Below are positions 1 through 8,600 of a stretch of DNA of 64,000 bases, one piece after another. Made by a program: the position numbers and the translations under genes. The notes below the pieces were generated by a model. That model saw only the letters and a program-made list of their open reading frames with translations. It was not told the origin of the DNA and ran no database searches. The stretch comes from Haoranjiania flava (GTDB lineage: Bacteria; Bacteroidota; Bacteroidia; Chitinophagales; Chitinophagaceae): contig NZ_JAOTPL010000003.1 in assembly GCF_025631005.1 (NCBI RefSeq), positions 184,101-248,100 on the forward strand. The letters run 5' to 3'. The stretch's first letter is position 1. Each line of letters starts with the position of its first letter.

Positions 1-213
1 CAGGCCGGTAGATATGGCTATAGCAGAATTTTATTTGAGCCAGGGGCGGTAGCAGAAGGTCTCTTTAAATTGTTGATTTGCTGCGTTGTTCTTGCGATAA
101 ATCACGTTGAGATTGCTTCGTTCATACCTCGTGCAAAGACAGGGTTCGGGGTACTACAGGTTTGGCACAGTTGCTTCTACTCCTCTCCTTGAGGACAGGG
201 CCGGGGTGAGGCG
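1..213. other. intergenic stretch with degenerate repeat-like sequence, no gene seen
   Basis: No convincing coding region is visible here. Bases about 108-152 resemble the 'attgcttcgt...cgcaa.gacaggg' type of dispersed intergenic repeat, and bases about 179-212 read 'cctctccttgaggacaggg' followed by a G-rich, gtgaggcg tail, which folds on itself. Both look like worn dispersed repeats downstream of the minus-strand hemerythrin gene. A short plus-strand reading frame at 107-310 runs into that gene antisense and is not supported. Confidence 0.35.
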
Positions 214-666
214 CTATTTCCAGAATTCATCCTCAATATTTTCTACAAACCGTTCATCCTGGTGCGCATCTGCAAACGCCTGCAACTGCTGCTCTGTGGC
301 TATGTTTTGAATTTCATTAAACAGCACACGTTCTTCAAAACGTATATGGTTGTGCAGTACCTCCACAATCTCAGCAAAAGTGTTTTTATCCGCAGGATGT
401 TCAAAGAGTGTAATGATCCTTTGGTGCTCCTGCTTCATCTGCTGCATCAGCGGGTGAGTGTTGTCTACAATTTTTTCCAGTTCCTTTTCCTCTACTTTAA
501 AATGTGGCAGCAGGTGGTCTTCGTAGTACCAGTCACAATATTTTTTTATGCGGTTTACATCCACACCTTTTGCCAGGCCGTTTTTTATTTTCCAGCTCAG
601 CAAAAGTGTATGGTGATGTTCGCGGCTTAAAGACTGCAATGCAGGATGTCTTTTAATTGGCGCCAT
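214..666 (-). CDS. hemerythrin (HHE) domain protein
   Basis: A 150-residue, all-helical protein of the hemerythrin/HHE type. Histidine and acidic residues are spaced as in a non-haem di-iron four-helix bundle: a His near residue 8, the REHHH run near residue 15, an HxxxE-type motif on the third helix (KQEHQR) and an HIRFEERVLF motif near residue 110. Such proteins bind O2, NO or iron. It is the last gene of a three-gene minus-strand group after the Rrf2 regulator and ric, and its start overlaps the end of ric by 14 bp, which suggests translational coupling and a shared role in NO or iron-sulfur stress. The precise ligand cannot be told from sequence. Confidence 0.85.
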   Translation of the reverse strand: MAPIKRHPALQSLSREHHHTLLLSWKIKNGLAKGVDVNRIKKYCDWYYEDHLLPHFKVEEKELEKIVDNTHPLMQQMKQEHQRIITLFEHPADKNTFAEIVEVLHNHIRFEERVLFNEIQNIATEQQLQAFADAHQDERFVENIEDEFWK

Positions 667-1384
667 GGTTTATTATTTTTTCTAAAGCTATTGCTTTTGG
701 AAATAAAATATTGTTTTCAAGATGTATATGCCTGTGCAGGTCCTCCTCAAACTCTTTCAGCATGGCAAATGCTACACGGTAAGTGTTGCATGCATCTGCA
801 GGCGGGTTGAACTCATTTGTAAGCTCTGCAATCTTCCTGAAACGTTCGCCTTCCACATTGTGTTCATCCATCATCATGCTTACAGGATTTTCTACTGTGC
901 CAAAAGGTATGTTTACACTATGGTTCTGCGATCCGGCAGCCACCATTTCTTCAATGAAAGGAAACAGTACATGCTCTTCTTTTTGCAGGTGCATTTCCAG
1001 GTCTTCAGCAGACGCTCTGAAAAGATTGTTTATTTCAAACAGCTCAGGATGCCTTTCTCCGTGTACGCGGCAAAGCTTGTCTAAAAATTGCAGTAACACG
1101 GGCACTTTCTCGCGGATATACCGGTGGTGTTTCTTGGTTACATAGTCTGCCAGCAGATCCAGCGGCCACCCGTTGACATCTACTTCTGCAGATGTATTGG
1201 CAGATAAAACTTCCTGTAGCTCGTGTGCCAGCTTTTGCTTATCTAATTTTTTAGCATCAGCAGCCTCGTTGATGGTCCTGTTGCCGTTGCAGCAGAAATC
1301 TATTTTGTTTTTCTTGAATACGGCAGCAGCGCGGTAGTCTTTTGCCACAAGCTGGCCGATATTTTGTTCCAGTATGTTTTCCAT
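653..1384 (-). CDS. ric: Ric/YtfE/ScdA-type iron-sulfur cluster repair di-iron protein
   Basis: A 243-residue protein with the two-part architecture of Ric (YtfE, ScdA). An N-terminal ScdA_N domain of about 60 residues contains the DFCCNG cysteine pair. A hemerythrin-like domain follows, with repeated HxxxE motifs such as HRYIREKV, LEMHLQKEEHVLFPFIEE and LHRHIHLENNILFP. Members of the family deliver iron to damaged Fe-S clusters and act on NO under nitrosative stress. Length matches the family. A perfect 7-2-7 palindrome lies 17 bp upstream of the start (1401-1416), between this gene and the Rrf2 regulator gene, and is the likely regulatory site. The downstream hemerythrin gene overlaps it by 14 bp. 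Confidence 0.9.
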   Translation of the reverse strand: MENILEQNIGQLVAKDYRAAAVFKKNKIDFCCNGNRTINEAADAKKLDKQKLAHELQEVLSANTSAEVDVNGWPLDLLADYVTKKHHRYIREKVPVLLQFLDKLCRVHGERHPELFEINNLFRASAEDLEMHLQKEEHVLFPFIEEMVAAGSQNHSVNIPFGTVENPVSMMMDEHNVEGERFRKIAELTNEFNPPADACNTYRVAFAMLKEFEEDLHRHIHLENNILFPKAIALEKIINHGAN

Positions 1385-1400
1385 ATCTATTGTTTTAATC

Positions 1401-1416
1401 CGGACAACTTTGTCCG
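1401..1416. promoter_or_regulatory. palindromic operator upstream of ric
   Basis: The sequence CGGACAACTTTGTCCG is a perfect palindrome: CGGACAA, two bases, TTGTCCG. It lies between the Rrf2 regulator gene and ric. The same GGACAA/TTGTCC-type half-sites recur in the regulator's own promoter at 1900-1913. Two copies flanking an Rrf2 gene and its neighbour are best explained as its binding sites. This is inference from sequence. Confidence 0.7.
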
Positions 1417-1434
1417 TGTTTTATATAAAAAAAA

Positions 1435-1869
1435 TTATCTTTTTAAAAATCCGTTTCCATTTTCAATTTTCCTGCTGAGGTCGTACACTGTAGTGTTTTC
1501 CAGCATTTCGCGTAATTCTTCTCTTATTTTCTTAAAGTGGTCGTGCATGGGGCAGGGTTTCACTTCAGAGCAATGTTTTAAACCCAATCCACAACCTTTG
1601 TAAATGCCGTTGCCGTCAAACAATTCCACAATCGTGCTGAGCTTATTGGCTTTTGCTTTTCTTGCATCCATTTCAAAACCGCCATGTGAACCTATTGTGG
1701 AAACGATCAGGTTGTTCCTGGATAATTGCTGCAGGATTTTCGCCGTGAAAGCTTCAGGAGAATCAATTTCCGCTGCAATGGTTTTAAGGCTGCACCTGTT
1801 GCCCTTCTGCGTTTCCGTGGCAATGAACACCCCGGCCTTGATTGCATATTCGCATGCTTTTGAAAACAT
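1435..1869 (-). CDS. Rrf2-family regulator, NsrR/IscR-like with three-cysteine cluster motif
   Basis: A 144-residue protein of the Rrf2 family. An N-terminal winged helix (KACEYAIKAGVFIATE to the SHGGFEM wing) is followed by a dimerisation helix and three cysteines arranged C-x6-C-x5-C (GCGLGLKHCSEVKPCP, about residues 91-106), the pattern that holds a [2Fe-2S] or [4Fe-4S] cluster in NsrR and IscR. I chose the ATG at 1869: a possible TTG nine bases upstream lies inside the -7 box. Its neighbours ric and the hemerythrin gene point to an NO-responsive repressor, NsrR-like in role. The promoter carries a palindrome over the -33 element, consistent with autoregulation. Confidence 0.85.
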   Translation of the reverse strand: MFSKACEYAIKAGVFIATETQKGNRCSLKTIAAEIDSPEAFTAKILQQLSRNNLIVSTIGSHGGFEMDARKAKANKLSTIVELFDGNGIYKGCGLGLKHCSEVKPCPMHDHFKKIREELREMLENTTVYDLSRKIENGNGFLKR

Positions 1870-1875
1870 AGTATG

Positions 1876-1913
1876 CAAAGATAGTATTTATTACAACTCG
1901 GACAAACTTATCC
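1876..1913 (-). promoter_or_regulatory. promoter of the Rrf2 gene with overlapping operator
   Basis: Read on the minus strand there is a -33 TTTG (1903-1906), a 19-bp spacer and a -7 TATCTTTG (1876-1883), which matches the Bacteroidota consensus. A near-palindrome GGATAAGTTTGTCC (1900-1913 on this strand) covers the -33 box and resembles the perfect palindrome at 1401-1416. The -7 box ends six bases before the ATG, so the mRNA should be leaderless or nearly so. Confidence 0.75.
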
Positions 1914-2068
1914 TAATTGTGCGGGCGAATCTTTTTTCGGCGGTAAAATTTTAGAATTTTGAAAAACATATTTATTAAAATGAATTAAAATTTGTAAAAT
2001 TGCACTACTAACGGCCAAAGGTATTTTTATGCGTATTAAGGGCCGGTAGGATTAAAAATTAAAATGAT

Positions 2069-2465
2069 ACCAATGAAATAACCATAAAGATTAAGTATTT
2101 ATACCAACCGGGAATGAGTATTGAATCTAAAAAATGGTTATTCCATGTGGCAACTAAAAAAACAAATAAATATACACACATGAAATAGCCATAAGAATGC
2201 TGCATACCAACCGCGGATGAATAAAGGCTATTCCATGTGAACATAAAGAAAAATAAAAAATATACACATGAAATAACCATAAAGGTTAGGAATCTATACC
2301 AACCGGGAATGAATATTGAATCTAAAAAAATGGTTATTCCATGTGACAACTGAAAAACAAATAAATATATACACATGAAATAGCCATAAGCAAGGTTGCA
2401 TACCAACCGCGAATGAATAAAGGCTATTCCATGTGACCATTAAGAAAAATGAAAAATATACACAC
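2069..2465 (+). repeat. array of alternating hairpin repeat units ending at the dnaN start codon
   Basis: ATGAAATA motifs that open each unit occur at 2073, 2180, 2268 and 2375, and the dnaN ATG at 2466 takes the fifth position. Spacings are 107, 88, 107 and 91, so two unit types alternate (1-2-1-2). Type 1 runs from CACATGAAATAACCAT to ATGGTTATTCCATGTG. Type 2 runs from ACATGAAATAGCCAT to GGCTATTCCATGTG. The ends are complementary in both, and ATACCAACCG is in the middle. Each unit is closed by an A/T-rich linker such as AAATAAATATATACA. Related arrays lie at 34140-34446, 42925-43283 and 48176-48370. A minus-strand open frame through this array is a by-product of the repeats. Confidence 0.9.
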
Positions 2466-3587
2466 ATGAAATTTATTGTTTCGTCTTCTGTTTTGTTAAA
2501 GCATTTGCAGCAGATTAGCGGCGTTATCAGCACCAATACCGTATTGCCGATTTTGGAAGATTTTCTTTTCGAGATCAATAATAAAAACCTTAGTGTGGTA
2601 GCAACAGACCTGGAAACTGTAATGCGCATCAATGTGGAGATAGAAAGCTCAGAGACCGGCAGGGTGTGCATACCGTCCAAGATATTACTGGACATGCTTA
2701 AAACATTTCCCGACCAGCCCATAGCTTTTATGGTAGACGATCACAACAGCATCGAGATCACCAGTGAAAAAGGGAAGTTTAAGATCATGGGTGAAAATGC
2801 TGACAATTTTCCCAAGGAGCCTTCTAAAGAAGATGCCACACACTTCTCCATCACAGGCAATGCCCTGCTTACAGGTATTAATAAAACACTGTTTGCAGCC
2901 AGCACAGACGACCTGCGCCCGGCGATGACAGGGGTTTTCATTGAGCTTACACCCGAGTATGCACACTTTGTATCTACCGATGCACATCGCCTGGTGAAGT
3001 ACAAAAGAAGCGATGTAAAAACAGAGGAGAACGCCAGCTTTATCGTGCCGCGTAAGCCATTGAACATCCTTAAAAATGTATTGGTAGACAATGACGAGGA
3101 ATTGCAGGCCAGCTTTAATGATAAGCACTTTTTTGTAGCCAGTGAGAACCTGCAGCTTTCCTGCCGCCTCATAGACGCGCGTTTCCCGGATTACAGGGTG
3201 GTGATACCTGCAGATAACCCATATATACTTACGGTAAACAAACAGGATTTTCAGAATGCTTTGAGGCGCGTAAATGTGTTTGCCAACAAAAGCACTAACC
3301 AGGTAGCTTTTACCATCAGCGGCAATGAACTGCAGCTTGCAGCGCAGGACATTGATTTTAGTTTTGAAGGAAACGAAAGAATGGCCTGCCAATACACAGG
3401 CGAAAACCTGCAGATAGCATTTAACGCTAAGTTCCTGGCAGATATGCTCAACGCGGTTGAAACTGAAGATATAAAAATGGAACTATCTACACCAACCAAG
3501 GCCGGCCTGCTGAAACCCACTGAAAACGGCGAAAACGAAGACCTGCTGATGCTGATAATGCCTTTGATGCTCAATAATAATTATTAG
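2466..3587 (+). CDS. dnaN: DNA polymerase III subunit beta (sliding clamp)
   Basis: A 373-residue protein with the three-fold clamp architecture and the usual family length. It opens MKFIVSSSVLLKHLQQISGV and carries the ADLIDARFPDYR-like signature (LSCRLIDARFPDYRVVIP, about residues 233-250). The C-terminus ends LLMLIMPLMLNNNY, near the usual MPMRL motif. It tethers polymerase III to DNA. The start chosen is the ATG at 2466; an upstream in-frame extension would translate the repeat array. The start codon is the last element of that hairpin array, and the upstream arm ATTCCATGTG (about 2426-2435) can pair with CACATGAAAT over the start. The gene stands alone, with a terminator behind it. Confidence 0.96.
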   Translation: MKFIVSSSVLLKHLQQISGVISTNTVLPILEDFLFEINNKNLSVVATDLETVMRINVEIESSETGRVCIPSKILLDMLKTFPDQPIAFMVDDHNSIEITSEKGKFKIMGENADNFPKEPSKEDATHFSITGNALLTGINKTLFAASTDDLRPAMTGVFIELTPEYAHFVSTDAHRLVKYKRSDVKTEENASFIVPRKPLNILKNVLVDNDEELQASFNDKHFFVASENLQLSCRLIDARFPDYRVVIPADNPYILTVNKQDFQNALRRVNVFANKSTNQVAFTISGNELQLAAQDIDFSFEGNERMACQYTGENLQIAFNAKFLADMLNAVETEDIKMELSTPTKAGLLKPTENGENEDLLMLIMPLMLNNNY

Positions 3588-3628
3588 GCGCGGGTAAATC
3601 CATCCCGTAGTGTTTATAATCTTAATAC

Positions 3629-3665
3629 GGCCCTCTGATCAACAGTCAGAGGGCCTGTTTGGTTT
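3629..3665 (+). terminator. intrinsic terminator after dnaN
   Basis: A perfect 10-bp stem, GGCCCTCTGA (3629-3638) with TCAGAGGGCC (3646-3655), and a 7-base loop are followed by TGTTTGGTTT. It lies 42 bp after the dnaN stop. Confidence 0.8.
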
Positions 3666-3757
3666 AACCGGCCAGATGCCATTTCAAGCTTGGAAAAAAA
3701 ATTTAATGGATCAGGTTGAATTTCAACTTTTTCTTTCTAATTTCCGCGTAAATACAC

Positions 3758-3765
3758 TATCTTTG
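3758..3765 (+). promoter_or_regulatory. -7 promoter element of rimP-nusA-infB
   Basis: TATCTTTG matches the Bacteroidota -7 consensus TAnnTTTG. The -33 region is weak. Transcription would begin near 3771, giving a leader of about 60 nt that contains the strong hairpin at 3785-3809. Confidence 0.6.
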
Positions 3766-3784
3766 CAGAGTCAAAGAGATGCTG

Positions 3785-3816
3785 CAAGGGAACGGATGCC
3801 GTTCCCTTGTCTTTTA
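3785..3816 (+). promoter_or_regulatory. terminator-like hairpin in the rimP leader
   Basis: CAAGGGAACGG (3785-3795), a three-base loop ATG, and CCGTTCCCTTG (3799-3809) form a perfect 11-bp stem, followed by TTCTTTT-like bases. It sits after the -7 box and 23 bp before the rimP start, so it is at the 5' end of the predicted nusA operon mRNA. It could be an attenuator, a binding site for autoregulation, or a 5' stabiliser. Confidence 0.6.
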
Positions 3817-3832
3817 CCTAAACCCTTCTGAG

Positions 3833-4309
3833 ATGGAAAAAGAAATACTATTGGAAAAAGTTCAGGGCTGGACAGAAGAAATCATCGGTCCGGAACCGGA
3901 ATATTTTCTGGTTTCCGCCAAAATAAAACCCACCAATAATATCAAGCTTTACCTCGATGGAGACAACGGTATCAACATAGACAAGTGTATTCAGATAAAC
4001 CGTGCACTTCGCACAATGATTGATGAATCCGGCATTTTCCCGGAAGGAGATTTTTCGCTGGAAGTATCGTCTCCGGGCATTGATGAACCGTTGAAAAGCG
4101 TGCGCCAGTACAGGAAGAATACAGGAAGGCTGGTGGAAGTGACCTTCTTAAATGAAGATGAAAAACCAAGGACCGGAAAGCTGGTGGCTGTTGAAGATAG
4201 CGGCATAACCATTGAAGAAACAACAGGCAAAGGCAAGAAGGCAATAGTGCATAACGTGGACATTGCTTTCGACCAGATAAAGAAAACAATCGTACAGATA
4301 CAATTTTAA
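3833..4309 (+). CDS. rimP: ribosome maturation factor RimP
   Basis: A 158-residue protein with the RimP pattern: an N-terminal alpha/beta domain ending in the conserved LEVSSPGIDEPLKS motif (about residues 79-92), then a C-terminal SH3-like barrel (VEVTFLNEDEKPRTGKLVAV). RimP helps 30S subunit maturation. The start at 3833 (MEKEILLEK) fits the family better than an upstream in-frame codon that would read through the leader hairpin. It is the first gene of the conserved rimP-nusA-infB order, 32 bp before nusA. Confidence 0.93.
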   Translation: MEKEILLEKVQGWTEEIIGPEPEYFLVSAKIKPTNNIKLYLDGDNGINIDKCIQINRALRTMIDESGIFPEGDFSLEVSSPGIDEPLKSVRQYRKNTGRLVEVTFLNEDEKPRTGKLVAVEDSGITIEETTGKGKKAIVHNVDIAFDQIKKTIVQIQF

Positions 4310-4341
4310 ATATTTTTAAAATACAATTTTAATATAAAGAT

Positions 4342-5589
4342 ATGGCAAGTATTAACCTTATCGAGGCTTTTCAGGACTTTAAAGATGCCGAAAACATTGA
4401 TCGTCCTACGATGATGAAAGTGGTAGAAGATGTGTTTAAAACCCTCCTGAGAAAGAAATACGGCAGCGATGAAAATTTTGATGTGATTGTGAACGCCGAA
4501 AAAGGCGACCTTGAAATTTTTCGCAGAAGGATGATCGTGGAAGACGGTGAGCTTGAAGATCCGCTGACGGAGGTAGAATATAGTGAAGCCATTAAAATTG
4601 AGCCCGACTTTGAAGTGGGCGAAGAATTGTACCAGGAAGTAGACCTTATTGATTTCGGCAGAAGAGCCATACTCGCTGCCAAGCAAACCCTGGCAAGCCG
4701 CATAGGTGATCTGAAGAAAAGCGCGCTGGTGAAAAAATACGAAGACCGCATCGGCGAACTGATCTCTGCCGAAGTGTACCAGGTGTGGAATAAAGAGGTG
4801 TTATTGCTTGATGAAGATGGAAATGAATTGATACTGCCCAAGTCTGAGCAGATACCACAGGATTATTTCAAAAAAGGAGAAAACATCCGCGCCATCATCA
4901 GAAGGGTAGATGTAAAAAATAACAATCCCGTAATTATCCTCAGCCGCACTGCTCCCGAATTTCTGGCTAAATTGCTGGAACTGGAAGTGCCTGAAATTTT
5001 CGATGGCCTCATTACCATTAAAAAAATTGTACGCGAGCCCGGCGACAGGGCAAAGGTGGCTGTAGAAAGCTACGACGACAGGATAGACCCGGTGGGCGCC
5101 TGCGTGGGCATGAAGGGAAGCCGCATCCACGGCATTGTGCGTGAGCTGAAAAATGAAAATATTGATGTGATCAATTATACCAACAATATACAATTGCTGA
5201 TACAGCGTTCACTTACGCCTGCTAAAATATCATCCTTTGATATTGATACGGAAAATAAGCATGCAGAAGTGTATTTGAAAGCAGACCAGGTTTCGCTGGC
5301 CATCGGCCGCAGGGGTGTAAACATTAAGCTTGCCTGCGAGCTTACCGGCTACGATATTGATGTGTTCAGGGAAAATGAAGGCGGTGAAGAGGATTACGAT
5401 ATAGACCTGTATGAATTCTCTGATGAGATTGATGAATGGGTAATAGATGAATTGAAAAGAGTTGGTTGCGATACGGCAAAAAGCGTATTGGAATTATCTT
5501 CGGAAGAGCTGGAAAGAAGGACAGACCTGGAGAAAGAAACCATCGCGGATGTAGTGCGCATCCTGAAAGAAGAATTTGAAAAAGAGTAA
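4342..5589 (+). CDS. nusA: transcription termination/antitermination factor NusA
   Basis: A 415-residue protein. The N-terminal RNA-polymerase-binding domain covers about residues 1-125, an S1 domain about 130-200 (GELISAEVYQVWNKEVLLLD), and KH domains about 205-345, with PVGACVGMKGSRIHGIVREL and the second-KH motif LAIGRRGVNIKLACELTG. An acidic region and a helical C-terminal segment follow (about 355-415). NusA modulates pausing, intrinsic termination and antitermination. It lies in the rimP-nusA-infB operon, where NusA commonly influences its own expression, so the leader hairpin before rimP is notable. Confidence 0.96.
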   Translation: MASINLIEAFQDFKDAENIDRPTMMKVVEDVFKTLLRKKYGSDENFDVIVNAEKGDLEIFRRRMIVEDGELEDPLTEVEYSEAIKIEPDFEVGEELYQEVDLIDFGRRAILAAKQTLASRIGDLKKSALVKKYEDRIGELISAEVYQVWNKEVLLLDEDGNELILPKSEQIPQDYFKKGENIRAIIRRVDVKNNNPVIILSRTAPEFLAKLLELEVPEIFDGLITIKKIVREPGDRAKVAVESYDDRIDPVGACVGMKGSRIHGIVRELKNENIDVINYTNNIQLLIQRSLTPAKISSFDIDTENKHAEVYLKADQVSLAIGRRGVNIKLACELTGYDIDVFRENEGGEEDYDIDLYEFSDEIDEWVIDELKRVGCDTAKSVLELSSEELERRTDLEKETIADVVRILKEEFEKE

Positions 5590-5646
5590 GTTTTATCAAA
5601 TCTGTTTTAGATTTGTCATTGGTAAAGACTTACGATAAAATATTAT

Positions 5647-8600
5647 ATGTCAGAAATTAAATTACCAAGATTGTTGGCTGCAGCTAAAGAGTTCAATATC
5701 GGTGCCGAAACGCTGATAGACTTTTTAGACAGCAAAGGATTTAACCGCGATGAACTGAAGCCTTCGGCAAAACTGTCCGAAGACATGTACCGTGCGTTGC
5801 AGTCGGAGTTTCAAAGCGATAAGTTGGCTAAGAACAAAGCCGACCAGATAGAAATCCCTAAAAGTGCAGGCGCCGTTGTAGAAAAAGATAAAGAGCGGAA
5901 GAAAAAAGATGTGATTGCTCCCAAACCGGTAGTGGAAGAAAAAACAGAAGAAAAAGAAGAAGAAAAACCTGAGGCAGCGCCATTATTGGAAGAAAAGAAA
6001 CAAGAACCGGTACAGCCGGAACCGGAGCCGGTTGCAGCGCCTGAACCTGTGGAGATAACACCCGCAGAGCCGGCTCAGGCTGAAATACCGCCTGTTGCAA
6101 AGCAGGAAGAAGCGCCTGTGGTAAAGCAGGAAGCGCCTGCCCCTGTAGAAGAAAAACAGGAAGCTATACCCGAAGAGGCGGAAGTGATCCAGCCGAAAGC
6201 GCCTGAACTGGAAGCCCCCAAAGTGATCAATAAAATTGACCTTTCAGAAATTGACTCTTCTACCAGGCCTAAAAAAGCTGCTCCCAAAAAAACTGAAGCG
6301 CCTAAAGAGCCTAAGAAGGAAAAGCCGCTGGCCACAGAAGCGCCCAAGGTAGAAATGCCGGAAGTAAAGCCTGCGCCGGAAGCTGCAGCTCCGCCACAGG
6401 AAGCGCCGCCCGCACAAAAAGAAGAAAATGTTGTAGAGCATATTCACCTGAAAGTAGATAAGCTGGAAGGCCCGAAAATACTGGGCAAGATACAATTGCC
6501 TGTAGACAATGATACCCGCCCCAAAGCAGGCAGGAACGAAAAACGGAAGAGAAAGAGAATACCGATTGATAAGGCAGGACAGGATACAAAAGGTACTGAT
6601 ACTACACCAACAGAAAATAAACCGGGTTTCAACAAAGACCAGAGAACAGGCCAGCAACAAGGTGGCAGACAGGGCGGACAGCATCAGCATGGCAGGCCCC
6701 CGCATGGTCAGAGAGACAACAGGTTCGGGGCCAACCGCAACCGCCCGGGAAGCAAAGGAAAAGTACAGACTCCTGAAGAGAAAGAAATAGACCAGAAAAG
6801 AATACAGGAAAAGATCAGGGAAACGCAGGCTAAGCTTGCCGGCACAGGCAGCAAGGCTAAAACAAGAGCTCAATACCGTAAAGAAAGACGCCAGGAAATG
6901 GCCGATGCTGCCATGAGCGAAAAAGAAAATGCCGACAATAAGCTGCAGGTAACGGAATTTATTACCGTAAGCGAACTCGCAAACCTCATGGACGTAAACT
7001 TTACAGACGTTATTGCCAAGTGTATGGGCCTGGGCATTATGGTGTCCATCAACCAGCGCCTGGATGCAGAGGTGATTGAACTTGTTGCCGGTGAATTTGA
7101 TTATGAAGTAGAATTCTTGGGCCTCGATGATATGAACGAAGAGGAAGACGAGGAAGAAGATGATGATCCGGAAGCGTTGAAGCCCCGTTACCCCATCGTT
7201 ACCATTATGGGACACGTGGATCATGGTAAAACCTCCTTGCTTGACCATATCCGCAGTGCAAATGTGGTGGCAGGCGAAGCCGGAGGCATTACCCAGCACA
7301 TTGGTGCCTACGTGGTAGAAGTGCCGGGCGGAAAAAAGATCACCTTCCTGGATACACCGGGCCACGAAGCCTTTACAGCCATGCGTGCCAGAGGCGCCAA
7401 GATCACCGACGTAACCGTTATTGTCATTGCCGCAGATGACGCCGTGATGCCGCAGACTAAAGAGGCTATCAGCCACGCACAGGCTGCAGGCGTACCGATT
7501 ATTTTTGCCATCAATAAGATTGATAAAGAAGGCGCTAACCCGCAAAAAATATATGAGCAGCTATCGCAGATGAATTTGCTGGTAGAAGAATGGGGCGGTA
7601 AGTTCCAGAGCCAGGAAATATCTGCCAAGCAGGGCCTGAATGTAGACCTGCTGAAAGAAAAAATATTGCTCGAAGCAGAGCTGCTTGATCTGAAAGCCAA
7701 TCCGGAAAGGGAAGCCACAGGCTCCATTATTGAAGCCTCTCTTGATAAAGGACGCGGCTTCGTGGCTACGCTGCTTGTACAGAATGGGACGCTGCGCCAG
7801 GGCGACCTGGTGGTGTCAGGGCAGTATTTTGGCCGCGTAAAAGCCATGTTCAACGAAAGAAACCAGCGCATAGATGCCGCCGGGCCTTCCACCCCGGTGC
7901 AGATACTCGGCCTCAACGGCGCTCCGCAGGCCGGAGAGCGTTTCAAGGTGTATGCCGATGAAGCTGAAGCGAAAGATGTTGCCAACAAGCGTGCACAGAT
8001 CCTGCGCGAGCAGGGATTGCGCACACGTAAGCACATTACGCTCGATGAGATCGGGCGCAGGCTTGCATTGGGCAACTTTAAAGAGCTGAATGTAATTATC
8101 AAGGGTGATGTGGATGGTTCTGTGGAAGCACTGAGCGACTCACTGCAAAAACTTTCCACGGAAGAGATCATGGTGAGCGTGGTGCATAAAGCAGTAGGAC
8201 AAATATCTGAAAGTGATGTATTGCTTGCAACCGCTTCAGATGCCATCATTATTGGGTTTAACGTGCGCCCGTCGCTGCAGGCAGCCCGCCTGGCTGAAGG
8301 CGAAGGCGTGCAGATAAAGTCCTACTCTATTATTTACGATGCCATCAACGAACTGAAGAGCGCTATGGAAGGCATGCTTGAACCTAAGGTTGAGCAGAAA
8401 GAAGTGGCTACCGTTGAAATACGCGAAGTATATAAATTCGATAAAGCTACCGTTGCCGGGTGTTACGTGCTGGAAGGTAAAGTTAAGCGCGATCATAAGA
8501 TCAAAGTATTCAGAGATGGTATTCTTGTATTCCCCAGACAGGAGGGCGGCTTTGGCGAACTGGCCAGCCTGAAACGCTTCAAAGACGATGTGAAAGAAGT

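Noticed and set aside
107..310. 67-codon plus-strand gene at the left edge
   Set aside because: It overlaps the end of the hemerythrin gene antisense and starts in repeat-like sequence.
2059..2406. 115-codon minus-strand frame coding a hydrophobic protein
   Set aside because: It is a translation of the hairpin repeat units; the same peptide phrases recur because the DNA repeats, and the frame is not kept in the other arrays.
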